Assembly (NCBI GenBank): GCA_942491145.1
Contig: CALOBC010000006.1
Span: 372,001-436,000, forward strand
Source: CAXQUZ01 sp942491145
Lineage (GTDB): Bacteria; Myxococcota_A; UBA796; UBA2385
Direction of reading: 5' to 3'
Length of the DNA: 64,000 nucleotides
Shown here: positions 38,701 through 46,569 of the stretch, piece by piece
Layout of the letters: every line of letters begins with the position of its first letter
Numbering within the stretch: the first letter of the stretch is position 1
The notes under the pieces: model-generated
The model's input: only the letters and a program-made list of their open reading frames with translations
Database searches by the model: none
Told to the model about the DNA's origin: nothing
Program-made: the position numbers and the translations under genes

Positions 38701-39254
38701 GACATGTAGGAGACGGTGCCCACCACGGACTTGTCGTGGTCGTCTTCACCCCAGATGGCCCGTGCGACGCCCAGATCGGCCAGCCACAGCTCCCGGGTCT
38801 TCACGCCGGACCGGTGCAACAGCAGGTTGGACAGCTTCACATCGAGGTGCAGGATGCCCCGGGCATGCAGTGCGCCGAGGGCCTCGAGAAGCTGGATGAT
38901 GTATTGCTTCAGCTCGGCCCAGGCGATGGGGCGGGTGGCCAGGTCGAGCATCGTGCCGTCGCTGGCGAGGGCGAAGGCGAGATAGCCCCGGCCTTCGGGG
39001 GTGCGCCCCACGTCGTGAATGCCGACCACGTGGGGATGCACGACTCGGCTGGCCAGGATGGCTTCGCGCTCCAGCCGGTCGAGGAAGCCCGGGTTGGTGC
39101 TCTTGAGCACCTTGATGGCCACCAACACGCCGAGGGCTTGGTCCTGCACCCGCCACACGGTCGCTGCGCCGCCGGAGCCGAGGGCCGCGGTCTCGGGGGC
39201 GGGCCACAAGCGGTATCGATCGGGAAGGACGGGGACCGGAGGCGGTGTGGCCAT
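35739..39254 (-). CDS. Ser/Thr protein kinase fused to AAA-type ATPase and helical repeats
   Basis: The 1171-residue protein begins with a Hanks-type kinase (about 12-290): glycine loop LGSGGAATVW, Lys48 in AIKVLK, catalytic loop HLDVKLSN (HRD changed to HLD, Asp138 kept) and DLG at 160-162 in place of DFG. An ATPase domain follows with VGRDPEFELM and Walker A GAPGSGRT near 395, as in signal-transduction ATPases with numerous domains. The remaining 600 residues are Ala/Leu-rich helical repeats of TPR type. Such kinase-STAND ATPases are common in Myxococcota and sense unknown signals. The gene is divergent from the MopE/fibrinogen-like lipoprotein gene (197 bases). Confidence 0.9.
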   Translation of the reverse strand: MATPPPVPVLPDRYRLWPAPETAALGSGGAATVWRVQDQALGVLVAIKVLKSTNPGFLDRLEREAILASRVVHPHVVGIHDVGRTPEGRGYLAFALASDGTMLDLATRPIAWAELKQYIIQLLEALGALHARGILHLDVKLSNLLLHRSGVKTRELWLADLGVARAIWGEDDHDKSVVGTVSYMSPERLTGQHHLWGPSTDLFAVGAVVYRLLTGRLPYPARVPTEAMSQRQHPPVLIRARAGLLLPRGIEEVVLPMLAFDRRARFDQAADVIRALEALSDAPDPHGVPELMGSAGLSSWPQLTMNANKIGNPGGRQPTAPDKGVPPWFRPPAVPLPATLNRARLRRRVPQAPSLLVHREIRLVGRDPEFELMWRAARTAARLRRPMLLEITGAPGSGRTRLVQEFTRALEEAGIGEGMRMEYDVRAGADPGLRGAWRREMPPGSRHDYFVHEIATTFARDRQSSLGECRNDARQLAEFLSPQRGARTTNRAPLRSMLVEHLDRRSWRGLSWLWLEDAHLAGENDDCWAILDEILSSSAPILILATTRGDQITPSLMELRARHHRAVRSIDLEALPARIADELVQAHLPLPPPLASRLARHAGGNPKAIKDLLAHWVQTNALVEQAEEGAGRVWGLAPGTPPPPADQRAFAEARLRATTLDAEPQRALLALALSGSGTPERVIARVSPTGVDRLLIEGLVDLRMGALVLQPPELEAVVIARQTAPEPVRALHAALAEAWAADGESADVWHRVGRHRSEAGQAVDALEPLGKALHELASMLPVPELDALAHRTLAAARAAALVPELRPTAQRHWLEAALSLADSRWRRGNPEGAAKLDELIAAERLGPEDALRALCARVRRTDRDLARAWEELAEGAALLGDVPLPRRAEYHATLAMLRARRLETEGALSDLLDALACRPDVETECRARLLRARLLASIDPMVAWHEALHVVEVARDHGLLRFEMLAWGLAGPAMVFLGKAEEAIERQRSGVARLLAHGEGRAAAEARLHLGNTLRAAGRDRLAAQTWRTAMDGNLAGEGTIALGARAWLGVLAALAADGDEVLRLAPARADSDPAQEVAWALLLPLGMSLEPDERTPAPPHEAAIRQAVGLGSVGLFLVHALAIALKTNEGAQGEHAASRILAAAGDECTRRGVDPEAASPMVERFLRAQH

Positions 39255-39451
39255 GGAAGTGTCCCTGGGGCGGCTCGGTTCGGGGTGGCCCCGTTATCCG
39301 CTTGGAAGGGGGGCTGCCGCCCGTCGGCCGGCTGTCCTCTCGGGGCTGGGGGCCAGTCAGTCGGGGCTGTGGGCCTGCCACGCTGGGGATTCTTCCGAAC
39401 CGTGGGTGCTTCGGGCTACCGTGGGCGAGTGCCGCGACCTCGGAGCCGTTC

Positions 39452-41704
39452 ATGTCCCCTGCCCATCACATGCCCCGTTGTGGGTCCCTCCTTCGGTCTG
39501 CCGTCCAAAGCAACGGATCTCCAGTGCTATCGGCTGGTGCCCGCCTGAGTCCTCTGTTGTTGCTGTTTGTGTTGGGGTGTGAGCCGGATCCCAAGGGTGG
39601 TGGGTCCATCGATGCCGATGTGGATGGCGTTGTGGTGGACGATGACGGCGACGGCATTCCCCAGGGAGAAGACTGCGACGACACCGATGCCGCGGTGGGG
39701 CCCGGTGCGGTGGAGCTCTGCAATGGGCTGGACGACAACTGCGATGGGGTGGTGGACGAAGGCGTCACCGAGGCCTTCTTTGCCGATGCGGATGGCGACG
39801 GCTTTGGCGATGAGGGACAGGTCACGGACGCGTGTGCCCCACCCACCGGCTTTGTGGGGGCGGCTGGCGACTGCGATGACACGGATGACAGCGTCTTTCC
39901 TGGCGCGGTCGAGGTGTGCAATGGCGTCGACGATGACTGCAATGGGGACATCGACGAGGGCGTGACCCTCGACCTCTGGCAGGACAGCGATGGCGACGGC
40001 TTTGGCGATCCAGAAGGCGGCTTCGTGGCGTGTGAGGTCACTGAAGGCGCCGTCGACAACGCCCTGGACTGCAATGACGACGACGATGCGGTCCACCCCG
40101 ATGCGGTGGAGGTCTGCAACGAAGATGATGACAACTGCAATGGGGACGTGGACGAGGGGGTGACGGTCACCTTCTACGCCGACACTGACGGCGACGGATG
40201 GGGGGATGCTGGCCGGCCCACCGAGGCGTGCGCGCTGCCGGAGGGCTACTCGAACCAGCCTGGCGACTGCGACGATGGCGTAGAGACGGTGCATCCCGAT
40301 GCCGCCGAGTATTGCAATGGCGCCGACGACAACTGCGATGGTGCGGTCGATGAAGACACCGCGCTGGACGTGGCGACTTGGTACGCCGACACCGACACCG
40401 ATGGCTACGGGGATGCGACGGCGCCGATGCTCGGGTGTGTGGCGCCCGCAGGGCATGTGGCGGCCCCGACGGACTGTGATGACATGGCCTCGGCCGTGAA
40501 CCCCGGGGCCTCAGAAGTGTGCAATGGCATCGACGACGACTGCGATGCGGCGGTGGATGATGCCGACTCCAGTGTCGACTTGAGCACCGGCTCGGCTTGG
40601 TATGCCGACACAGATGGCGACGGGTTTGGCGACGGTGCCAGCGCGACGACGGCCTGTGATGCGCCCACCCACCACGTCTCTGACGCGACCGACTGCGACG
40701 ATGGCGAAGGGGCGGTAAACCCCTTGGCGACCGAAGTCTGCAATGGGGTGGATGACAACTGCGACGGCACGACGGACGACGACGACCCGGCGCTGGATGC
40801 GTCCACCGCCACCACCTGGTACACCGACGTGGATGGTGATGGCTACGGTGTCTCCACAGCTTCGTCGGTGGCGTGTGTGGCACCCACCGGGGCGGTGGCC
40901 TTGGACGGCGACTGCGACGATGGCGACACGGACTACCACCCGGGCGCGGCGCTCGGCTGCGATGGTGAGGACTACGACTGTGACGGCCAAGTCGACGGGG
41001 ACGCAGACCTCGACGGCTTCGCGGACGCGACCTGCGGGGGGGACGACTGTGACGACGATGACAGCGCGATCAAGCCCGACTCGACGGGCGACTGTGCACT
41101 GGGTCTCACGTGCGCCGACATCCTCGACGAGGGCCGCAGCACCGGGGATGGGGACTACTTCATCGATCCCGATGGCTTTGGCACGGGTCTGGATCCCTTC
41201 GAGGTGCCCTGCGACATGTCCACAGACAGCGGCGGCTGGACCGAGATTGCTTATGCAAGCGACGTCGCGTTCCAGAACTGGTTTACCCATGGCGACCGCT
41301 ATGAGTACCTCGCCACCGACTTTGCGTTTGTGTTGTCCGACGCCCAGATCGCCGCCATCCAGGCGCTGTCTGTGGAGGGCTACCAGGAGTATGTGGGGCG
41401 CTGTGAGCACGTCATCCACTACTACTACAACGCGGGGGCCTCCTATGCGTATGCGTTCGGGTTCGAGTTCTTCGACGGCACCCAGACGCCCTACGCAAGC
41501 TCAAGCTATGCGCCGTACAACATCACGGTGACCGCCGATGGTTGCGCGGGGAATGGCGGAGAGGGAGGCAGCCTCTCGCTCACCACCGACTTTGCGATCG
41601 ACAGTGTGTTGGTGCCCATTCGCAACGTGCAGTGTCGGGACTGTGGAGACGGCGGGGAGTACTTTGGGTCGGTGTTGACCGACAACCCCGCTTGGCTGAG
41701 GTGA
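39452..41704 (+). CDS. Lipoprotein with MopE repeats and fibrinogen-like C-terminal domain
   Basis: The ATG at 39452 follows GGAG and leads to a lipoprotein signal with a long n-region and Cys in LLLLFVLGC. About nine MopE-type metal-binding units follow (pattern D-x-D-G-D-G-x-G-D, DCDD, G-A-x-E-x-CNG-x-DD-x-C-x-G-x-x-D-E). The last 200 residues resemble a fibrinogen-like domain (CADILDEGRSTGDGDYFIDP, PFEVPCDMSTDSGGWTE) with paired Cys near the end (CRDCG). It should sit on the cell surface and bind calcium; fibrinogen-like domains often bind sugars. No frame breaks were seen across the 750 residues. Confidence 0.85.
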   Translation: MSPAHHMPRCGSLLRSAVQSNGSPVLSAGARLSPLLLLFVLGCEPDPKGGGSIDADVDGVVVDDDGDGIPQGEDCDDTDAAVGPGAVELCNGLDDNCDGVVDEGVTEAFFADADGDGFGDEGQVTDACAPPTGFVGAAGDCDDTDDSVFPGAVEVCNGVDDDCNGDIDEGVTLDLWQDSDGDGFGDPEGGFVACEVTEGAVDNALDCNDDDDAVHPDAVEVCNEDDDNCNGDVDEGVTVTFYADTDGDGWGDAGRPTEACALPEGYSNQPGDCDDGVETVHPDAAEYCNGADDNCDGAVDEDTALDVATWYADTDTDGYGDATAPMLGCVAPAGHVAAPTDCDDMASAVNPGASEVCNGIDDDCDAAVDDADSSVDLSTGSAWYADTDGDGFGDGASATTACDAPTHHVSDATDCDDGEGAVNPLATEVCNGVDDNCDGTTDDDDPALDASTATTWYTDVDGDGYGVSTASSVACVAPTGAVALDGDCDDGDTDYHPGAALGCDGEDYDCDGQVDGDADLDGFADATCGGDDCDDDDSAIKPDSTGDCALGLTCADILDEGRSTGDGDYFIDPDGFGTGLDPFEVPCDMSTDSGGWTEIAYASDVAFQNWFTHGDRYEYLATDFAFVLSDAQIAAIQALSVEGYQEYVGRCEHVIHYYYNAGASYAYAFGFEFFDGTQTPYASSSYAPYNITVTADGCAGNGGEGGSLSLTTDFAIDSVLVPIRNVQCRDCGDGGEYFGSVLTDNPAWLR

Positions 41705-41732
41705 TGCGAGGGGCGGTGCCATCCACCCCGGC

Positions 41733-42123
41733 TCAAGCCACCTGGTCAGCATACTCGCGCAGCTTGGACATCAGCCAGGGATAGGCCCGGGGGCTTGACT
41801 AGGTCAAATAGGCGCAGACTTGCAGGGGCTGCACCCGGGCCCGGTCGGCCACGCAGCCGCTGGTGGTGAACACACAGGTCGGAACGGCGGTCCAGCCGGG
41901 AACCCGGCGGGCGTGGCGAATAAACTGGACCCCATCCATCGCGGGCAAGTTGAGATTCACGATCAACACGGTCGTCTCGGGCGCCAACAGCTCAAGTTGA
42001 GCCAACGCCGCCTCGCCATCGTGGGCCACCACCAACGCAAACTCCAACCCACTGCGCTGATGCTGGCGCCGCAAGGGCCCTCACGTCGATGTCATCGTCC
42101 TCGACAAGCAGGATGTGGAGGTC
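41733..42123 (-). pseudogene. Decayed Rcp1-type response regulator
   Basis: Read on the minus strand, the frame LHILLVEDDDIDVRAL (42123 to about 42075) continues only after a frame change as QHQRSGLEFALVVAHDGEAALAQLE and then VLIVNLNLPAMDGVQFIRHARRVPG. The phosphate-accepting Asp of VLLDLNLPxMDG is Asn here. The conserved Lys region AYLxKP reads AYLT followed by TAG, after which a typical closing helix continues (SSPRAYPWLMSKLREYADQVA, positions 41793-41733). One frameshift, one stop codon and one lost key residue argue for a pseudogene. It starts within the end of the histidine kinase gene, its presumed former partner. Confidence 0.75.
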
Positions 42124-43693
42124 AAGCGGAGGGGGCGGGGGGGGCGGCAATTGCGCTTCTGGGCCAAGTGAAGCGGAACGAGGTGCCACGACCCGCAGAC
42201 TCCACTAGAATCGTTCCGCCGCGGGTTTCCACCAGTTTTTTTACCAGCGCCAACCCCACACCGGTGGTCTCGGTCTCGTCGCGTCGCTGCAGCGTGCGAA
42301 AAGGGAGGAAGATCTGGTCGTGGTAGCGCTGCAGAATGCCCGGCCCATCGTCCGTTACCTCCAGCTCGACCATGTCGGAGTCGACGGAGAGGCACCGCAC
42401 ATGCACCTTGCCGGTGTCGCGGTCGTGGTGCTTGATGGCGTTGCCGATGAGGTTGGTCAACACCACCTCAACCGCGGGGCGCTCGGCATGGATGGTGGGT
42501 AGATTGGGCCCCACCGTGACCTCGAAGCCGTCCGCGGGTGCCAGCAGCGACACGATGTCGAGGACCAGCGCGCCCACATCGACGCTTGTGACCACGGGAT
42601 GCACCCGCAGCGCCTTGGAGTAGGCCAACAAGTCATCGAGCAGCTGGCCCATTCGCGTCACGCGCTGTTGCATCGTGGCGAGGTTCTGGCGCCCTTCGTC
42701 AGACAGCGCATCACCCTCGTCTTCGATGACCCACTGCGCGAGCTGGCCGATGCCCCGCAGCGGTGACTTGAGGTCGTGGGATGCGATGTGGACAAACTCG
42801 TCGAGCTCCTTGTTGTTTTGTTGGAGGGTGTGGACCGCACGTTCCAAGTCGGCTTTGGCGGCGGCCAAGGCCCGGTTGCTCTGCTCAAGCTGGAGCGAGT
42901 GGATGGCTTGGAGCTCTTGGTTTCGCTTTCGCTCGGTGATGTCGACGATGGAACACAAGGTGTAGACCGCGCCGTTGCTGCGGATGGGGTTGAGGCCCAC
43001 CTCAACCGGCATCTCGCTGCCATCGGCCCGCACGGCGTAGAGGTCGCGGTCGGCCGCCATCGGGCGGGACGCTGGTGCATTGCTGAACGATGCTCGCTTC
43101 TCGGGGTGGTGCCGGCGAAAGCGGGCGGGCACCAGGATCTCAATGGGTTGGCCGTTGAGCTCTTCGGACGTGTAGCCGAACATCTCGGCCGTGCGGGTGT
43201 TGGAGAAGACGATGGTGCCGTCTTGGTCCACCATGACCATGGCGTTGAGTGCCGACTCCACCGCCAGCTGGAACCGCGACTCGGCCCGCTTGCGCTCGGT
43301 GACGTCGATGATGGTGCTCAACACAAACTGGCCGTGTTCCGTGCGGATGGGGTTGAGCCCGACCTCGACCGGAACCTCGACCCCGTCGGAGCGCAGCGCG
43401 AACAACGCACGGTTGGAGCCCATCGCCCGGCGCGTGGCCCCTTGTTGGTAGTGCAAGCGCAGCTTGGCGTGGCCCTTGCGGTATCGCTCAGGAATCAGGT
43501 TCTCGAGGGGGGAGCCTTCGAGCACGTTGTTGTCGATGAGGAACAGCCGACACGCTTCGGGATTGGCGTAGAGTATGGTGCCTGCGCTGCTCACCAGAAG
43601 CATCGCCACTGGGCAGGACTCAGCCAAGTGGCGATACATGTTGGCCGTCAGCATCTCTTGTGGAGCGATGCTGTTCTGGGCCTTGTCTTCCAT
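42122..43693 (-). CDS. PAS-PAS sensor histidine kinase
   Basis: The 523-residue protein (ATG 43693; an ATG 33 bases earlier is possible) has two PAS domains (about 20-140 and 145-265), each ending in VTERKR or ITERKR. A coiled linker follows, then a HisKA domain with phospho-His in EFVHIASHDLKSPLRG, and an HATPase domain with N, G1 and G2 boxes (LIGNAIKHH, DDGPGI, TGVGLALVKKLVE). No signal peptide or membrane helix is present, so it is a cytoplasmic sensor. The kinase type resembles the phytochrome-like family that pairs with Rcp1 regulators. The adjacent regulator gene is broken. Confidence 0.9.
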   Translation of the reverse strand: MEDKAQNSIAPQEMLTANMYRHLAESCPVAMLLVSSAGTILYANPEACRLFLIDNNVLEGSPLENLIPERYRKGHAKLRLHYQQGATRRAMGSNRALFALRSDGVEVPVEVGLNPIRTEHGQFVLSTIIDVTERKRAESRFQLAVESALNAMVMVDQDGTIVFSNTRTAEMFGYTSEELNGQPIEILVPARFRRHHPEKRASFSNAPASRPMAADRDLYAVRADGSEMPVEVGLNPIRSNGAVYTLCSIVDITERKRNQELQAIHSLQLEQSNRALAAAKADLERAVHTLQQNNKELDEFVHIASHDLKSPLRGIGQLAQWVIEDEGDALSDEGRQNLATMQQRVTRMGQLLDDLLAYSKALRVHPVVTSVDVGALVLDIVSLLAPADGFEVTVGPNLPTIHAERPAVEVVLTNLIGNAIKHHDRDTGKVHVRCLSVDSDMVELEVTDDGPGILQRYHDQIFLPFRTLQRRDETETTGVGLALVKKLVETRGGTILVESAGRGTSFRFTWPRSAIAAPPAPSA

Positions 43694-43779
43694 GAAGTCC
43701 CCCGGTGCATCAATCGCGGGATGCACAGCCCCCCCGCCTTCGCCCCTCTAAAGTACGGGGTTGACATGGCGGTCCTAAC

Positions 43780-45069
43780 TCAATGTGCGATTCCGACAAG
43801 TGCGTACACGAGGCACATTTCGTCATCGGTGGCGTCGCCCCAGCGCACCGTCTCGCCCGTGGCGTAGGGGTTGGTCGCCGAGTTGTCGTAGACACACTCC
43901 AAGTGGACCGTGTCGCCATCGTTGATGCGCACGGGCTCTTGAAGCATGTAGATCTCTTGGGTGTTGAAGTCCCAGTCCGGGATGTCGATCAGGCAGCTGG
44001 GCTCGCCGCCCTCGGGCTCGTGAGCGATGGAGATGGAGCGTCCCAGCCGATGCATGTGGGGACCGCCTCCGTACGGTGTAAGGTCAACACCGTAGTTTAG
44101 GCGCATGCTGTTGCCCTCCACATGGGCGGCCTCGCCGGGTGGAATCGACAAGCGCGAGTCGATGAACGGGAAGAAGTACACGGGCTCAACTGGGGTCTCG
44201 GCGAGGTCCAGCGAGATGATGGACTGGTCGCTGGCGCCCGGGTCGCCGGCGGGGCTGTAGTGGACTTGGATGACCAGCTTGGTGCCGGCAGTGACCGGCA
44301 GTCCGGTGCCGTCGGGCAGCTTGACGCCGGGGCTGCCGGGCGCCCATGCACCCACCACACTGGTGTCGTAGAAGCCGGGGTCGCCGTAGCATGTGTAGCC
44401 AGGGCCGTCTTCAGCCGCGTCCAGCTCCCGTGCTTCATCGCTGGGATCCGTGAACAGCAGCACATGGTGGACAATGGCGGAGTTGTCCGGGTGGACTTGA
44501 AAGCCGGTGATCTGGACCCCCTCGGTGAAGCCCGGGTCGACCACAAAACAACGGTAGTCGTCGTCGATGTTGGTGGGGGTGTAGGGCGCGGGCAGCATCA
44601 GGACGACGTCTTCGTCGGGCAGCACCACGTCAGCGATTCCCGTGTCGTTTGGGGCGTCGGCCGCGTTGCCTTCGGGGGTGTCGGCGGCGAGCCAGCCCTC
44701 GAGAATGGCTTGTTCATCCGGTGACAGGCGCCGTGGGTTGTCGAGAGGGGCGCAGTCATCGGCGGGGGGCCACGGGGGCATCTGGCCGGACTCGACCGCA
44801 TTGACGATCGCGGGGGCCAGCAGGGCGACGTCGTCGTAGTGGGTCAGGTCGAAGCCGATGCCATCGGCGTTGTGGCAGGTGGTGCAGTTCCGGGCGAGCA
44901 CCGGTTCGACGTCGCGGTACCAGGTCGGGATGCTGAGGTCCACGTCGTCGGCCTCGTCGTCCGGACTGGAGGCGCTCGGCTTGCCTGCAACGGACACCGG
45001 ACGGGAGGGGTCCTCGGGCTCACACGCAACCAGAGTGGGGACCAACAGGGCGAAGAGGACGTGCCGCAT
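43780..45069 (-). CDS. Lipoprotein with heme-c site and PHM-type copper monooxygenase-like domain
   Basis: The ATG at 45069 follows GGAG and gives a lipoprotein signal (Cys16 in PTLVAC). A single c-type heme motif CTTCH (62-66) with a distal MPPWP is in the first 110 residues. The rest matches copper type II ascorbate-dependent monooxygenases: AIVHHVLLF (CuH His pair), QVHYSP (third His), PHMHRLG (CuM His-x-His) and DEMCLVY (CuM Met). All expected copper ligands are visible. A heme-c domain could feed electrons to the copper site in place of ascorbate. The substrate is unknown. It would work at the outer membrane or periplasm. Confidence 0.85.
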   Translation of the reverse strand: MRHVLFALLVPTLVACEPEDPSRPVSVAGKPSASSPDDEADDVDLSIPTWYRDVEPVLARNCTTCHNADGIGFDLTHYDDVALLAPAIVNAVESGQMPPWPPADDCAPLDNPRRLSPDEQAILEGWLAADTPEGNAADAPNDTGIADVVLPDEDVVLMLPAPYTPTNIDDDYRCFVVDPGFTEGVQITGFQVHPDNSAIVHHVLLFTDPSDEARELDAAEDGPGYTCYGDPGFYDTSVVGAWAPGSPGVKLPDGTGLPVTAGTKLVIQVHYSPAGDPGASDQSIISLDLAETPVEPVYFFPFIDSRLSIPPGEAAHVEGNSMRLNYGVDLTPYGGGPHMHRLGRSISIAHEPEGGEPSCLIDIPDWDFNTQEIYMLQEPVRINDGDTVHLECVYDNSATNPYATGETVRWGDATDDEMCLVYALVGIAH

Positions 45070-45111
45070 GGCGGGCTCCGGGCAAAGCAGTGGGGGCCAG
45101 ATCGGGTGGAC

Positions 45112-45453
45112 CTATAGAGTCTTTTTTCGAGGCGAGGCGGTCGGGGTGCCGTCGCGAGCGGCCTTGAGCTGGGCGAGCTCGTCGATGGCCGCGCGCTTGC
45201 GGGCCTCTCGCTCAGCGCGGAAGTCACGGGGAGGCGCGCTGGGCTTGTCCTCGGAGACCTCAAGCGCCGCATCGGTGTGGCCCCGCTCGGCACGGGCCCT
45301 CGCGAGGGCCTGTTCGGCGTCGCCGAGAACATCTTCAGCAACAGCATTCACGGCGGCTTCCAGGCTCTTGCCCAGCGCCTTGGCCGCACCCGTGCCCGCG
45401 TCGCGGGCGGCCCGCTCGGCAATGCTCTTCTTCAAGTCGTCGAGGAATCCCAT
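45112..45453 (-). CDS. Small charged helical protein of unknown function
   Basis: The ATG at 45453 gives 113 residues: an amphipathic N-terminus (MGFLDDLKKSIAERAAR), Ala-rich helices (VNAVAEDVLGDAEQALARARAE) and a basic coiled-coil-like end (FRAEREARKRAAIDELAQLKAARDG). There is no signal peptide or family match that I recognise. It follows the rnhA start region divergently (95 bases between starts). Confidence 0.6.
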   Translation of the reverse strand: MGFLDDLKKSIAERAARDAGTGAAKALGKSLEAAVNAVAEDVLGDAEQALARARAERGHTDAALEVSEDKPSAPPRDFRAEREARKRAAIDELAQLKAARDGTPTASPRKKTL

Positions 45454-45548
45454 GGCGGCCAGCATAGCGCTCTGGGGCCATCGTGGGGGGACAAGCTGGG
45501 ATTGCGGCGGACAGCGTGCCGAGCTCGCCAAGGGGTTAGCGGCGCTCC

Positions 45549-46070
45549 ATGAAGCCTCAACCTTGCACTGTCCCCCTGGTCGCCTACACAGATGGCGGCT
45601 GTCGTGGAAACCCTGGCATCGGGGGGTGGGGGTTTATCCTGATCCACATTCCCACGGGCACCAGCCTGGAGCAGCGGGGGGGCGCGGCGCTGACGACCAA
45701 CAACCGCATGGAGATGTCGGCGGCCATTCATGCGCTCAAGTCGCTGCGCCGTCCCGGTCAGACCATCGAGATCCGGACCGACAGCAAGTACTTGAAGGAC
45801 ATGGCCGAGACGTGGATGAAGGGCTGGAAGAAGAAGGGCTGGAAGAAGAAGGGTGGCGAGATCAAGAACCTGGATCTGGTGAAGGAGCTCGATGGGTTGT
45901 TGGCCCAACACACGGTGCAGTGGGCGTGGGTGCGCGGACACAACGGCGAGCTGGGCAACGAGCGGGCGGATGCGCTGACCAATGTGGCCATGGACTGCTT
46001 GGCGATGGGGGTGTCGCCGGAGGGCACCCAGCGTCTCGACTCCCCGCCATTCCCGGTGGAGATGGCCTGA
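45549..46070 (+). CDS. rnhA: Ribonuclease HI
   Basis: The 173-residue protein carries the complete RNase HI active site: Asp15 in AYTDGGCRGNPG, Glu55 in NNRMEMSA, Asp78 in RTDSKYL and Asp141 in GNERADAL, with the handle region WMKGWKKKGWKKKGG and His131. It removes RNA from RNA-DNA hybrids in the cytoplasm. The C-terminal 23 residues after the core are an extension whose coding sequence is partly repeated at 51384-51455. Confidence 0.95.
   Translation: MKPQPCTVPLVAYTDGGCRGNPGIGGWGFILIHIPTGTSLEQRGGAALTTNNRMEMSAAIHALKSLRRPGQTIEIRTDSKYLKDMAETWMKGWKKKGWKKKGGEIKNLDLVKELDGLLAQHTVQWAWVRGHNGELGNERADALTNVAMDCLAMGVSPEGTQRLDSPPFPVEMA
45999..46070 (+). repeat. rnhA 3-prime end, source copy of the relic at 51384
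   Basis: These 72 bases encode LAMGVSPEGTQRLDSPPF and the last residues VEMA plus stop. They match 51384-51455 at 63 of 72 positions. Confidence 0.85.
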
Positions 46071-46569
46071 CGGCGGGAATCGGCGGCCACAATTCGCACG
46101 CCGGTCTTCCCTCGATCCTTCGCACACGCTTCGACGCGAGCTCGGGGCAGCAGGGGTGGCTGCATAAACACCAGTCGTCGGCATGGCTCGGTGTTGTGCT
46201 CTCCCCCAGAGTCTACTTCATCAGTACATCCAAGAGAAGCACTGATGATTGAGGCCTGGTGCTCGCTCTCACGACGGTCGGCACGCCAGCATCTCTCAAT
46301 CCGCAATCGCCAGCGTCCCCGCTCCCAACCCAGCACAGCCCATCGGCTTCCCCGTGCGCCTGCGGCCAGCGTGCGTCCCGAGACGGCAGCCCAACTTGCT
46401 CTTGGGCTGGAGGTGCGCTCATCCCACTCGACAAACGGCTGCAATTGCCGAGCGGGAGTCAGGGGGTCACCCTTCCACGAACATCCACGAGAACGCCGTC
46501 TTTGCCGGCGTCTCCCGGGGAGAGCTCAAGCCGTGCGCTGGTGGATCAGGCTGAGCTGTGGGGGACACA
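46071..46569. other. About 500 bases without a convincing gene
   Basis: Open frames exist on the plus strand, but none has a motif, a signal peptide or a good ribosome binding site. The interval should include the rnhA transcript end and the promoter of the FG-GAP module series starting at 46570. Confidence 0.45.

Noticed and set aside
35358..39548. A 1396-codon open frame on the plus strand
   Set aside because: It lies opposite the kinase-ATPase gene, shows no domain, and its composition (His, Gln, Gly, Arg) is that of a high-GC antisense shadow.
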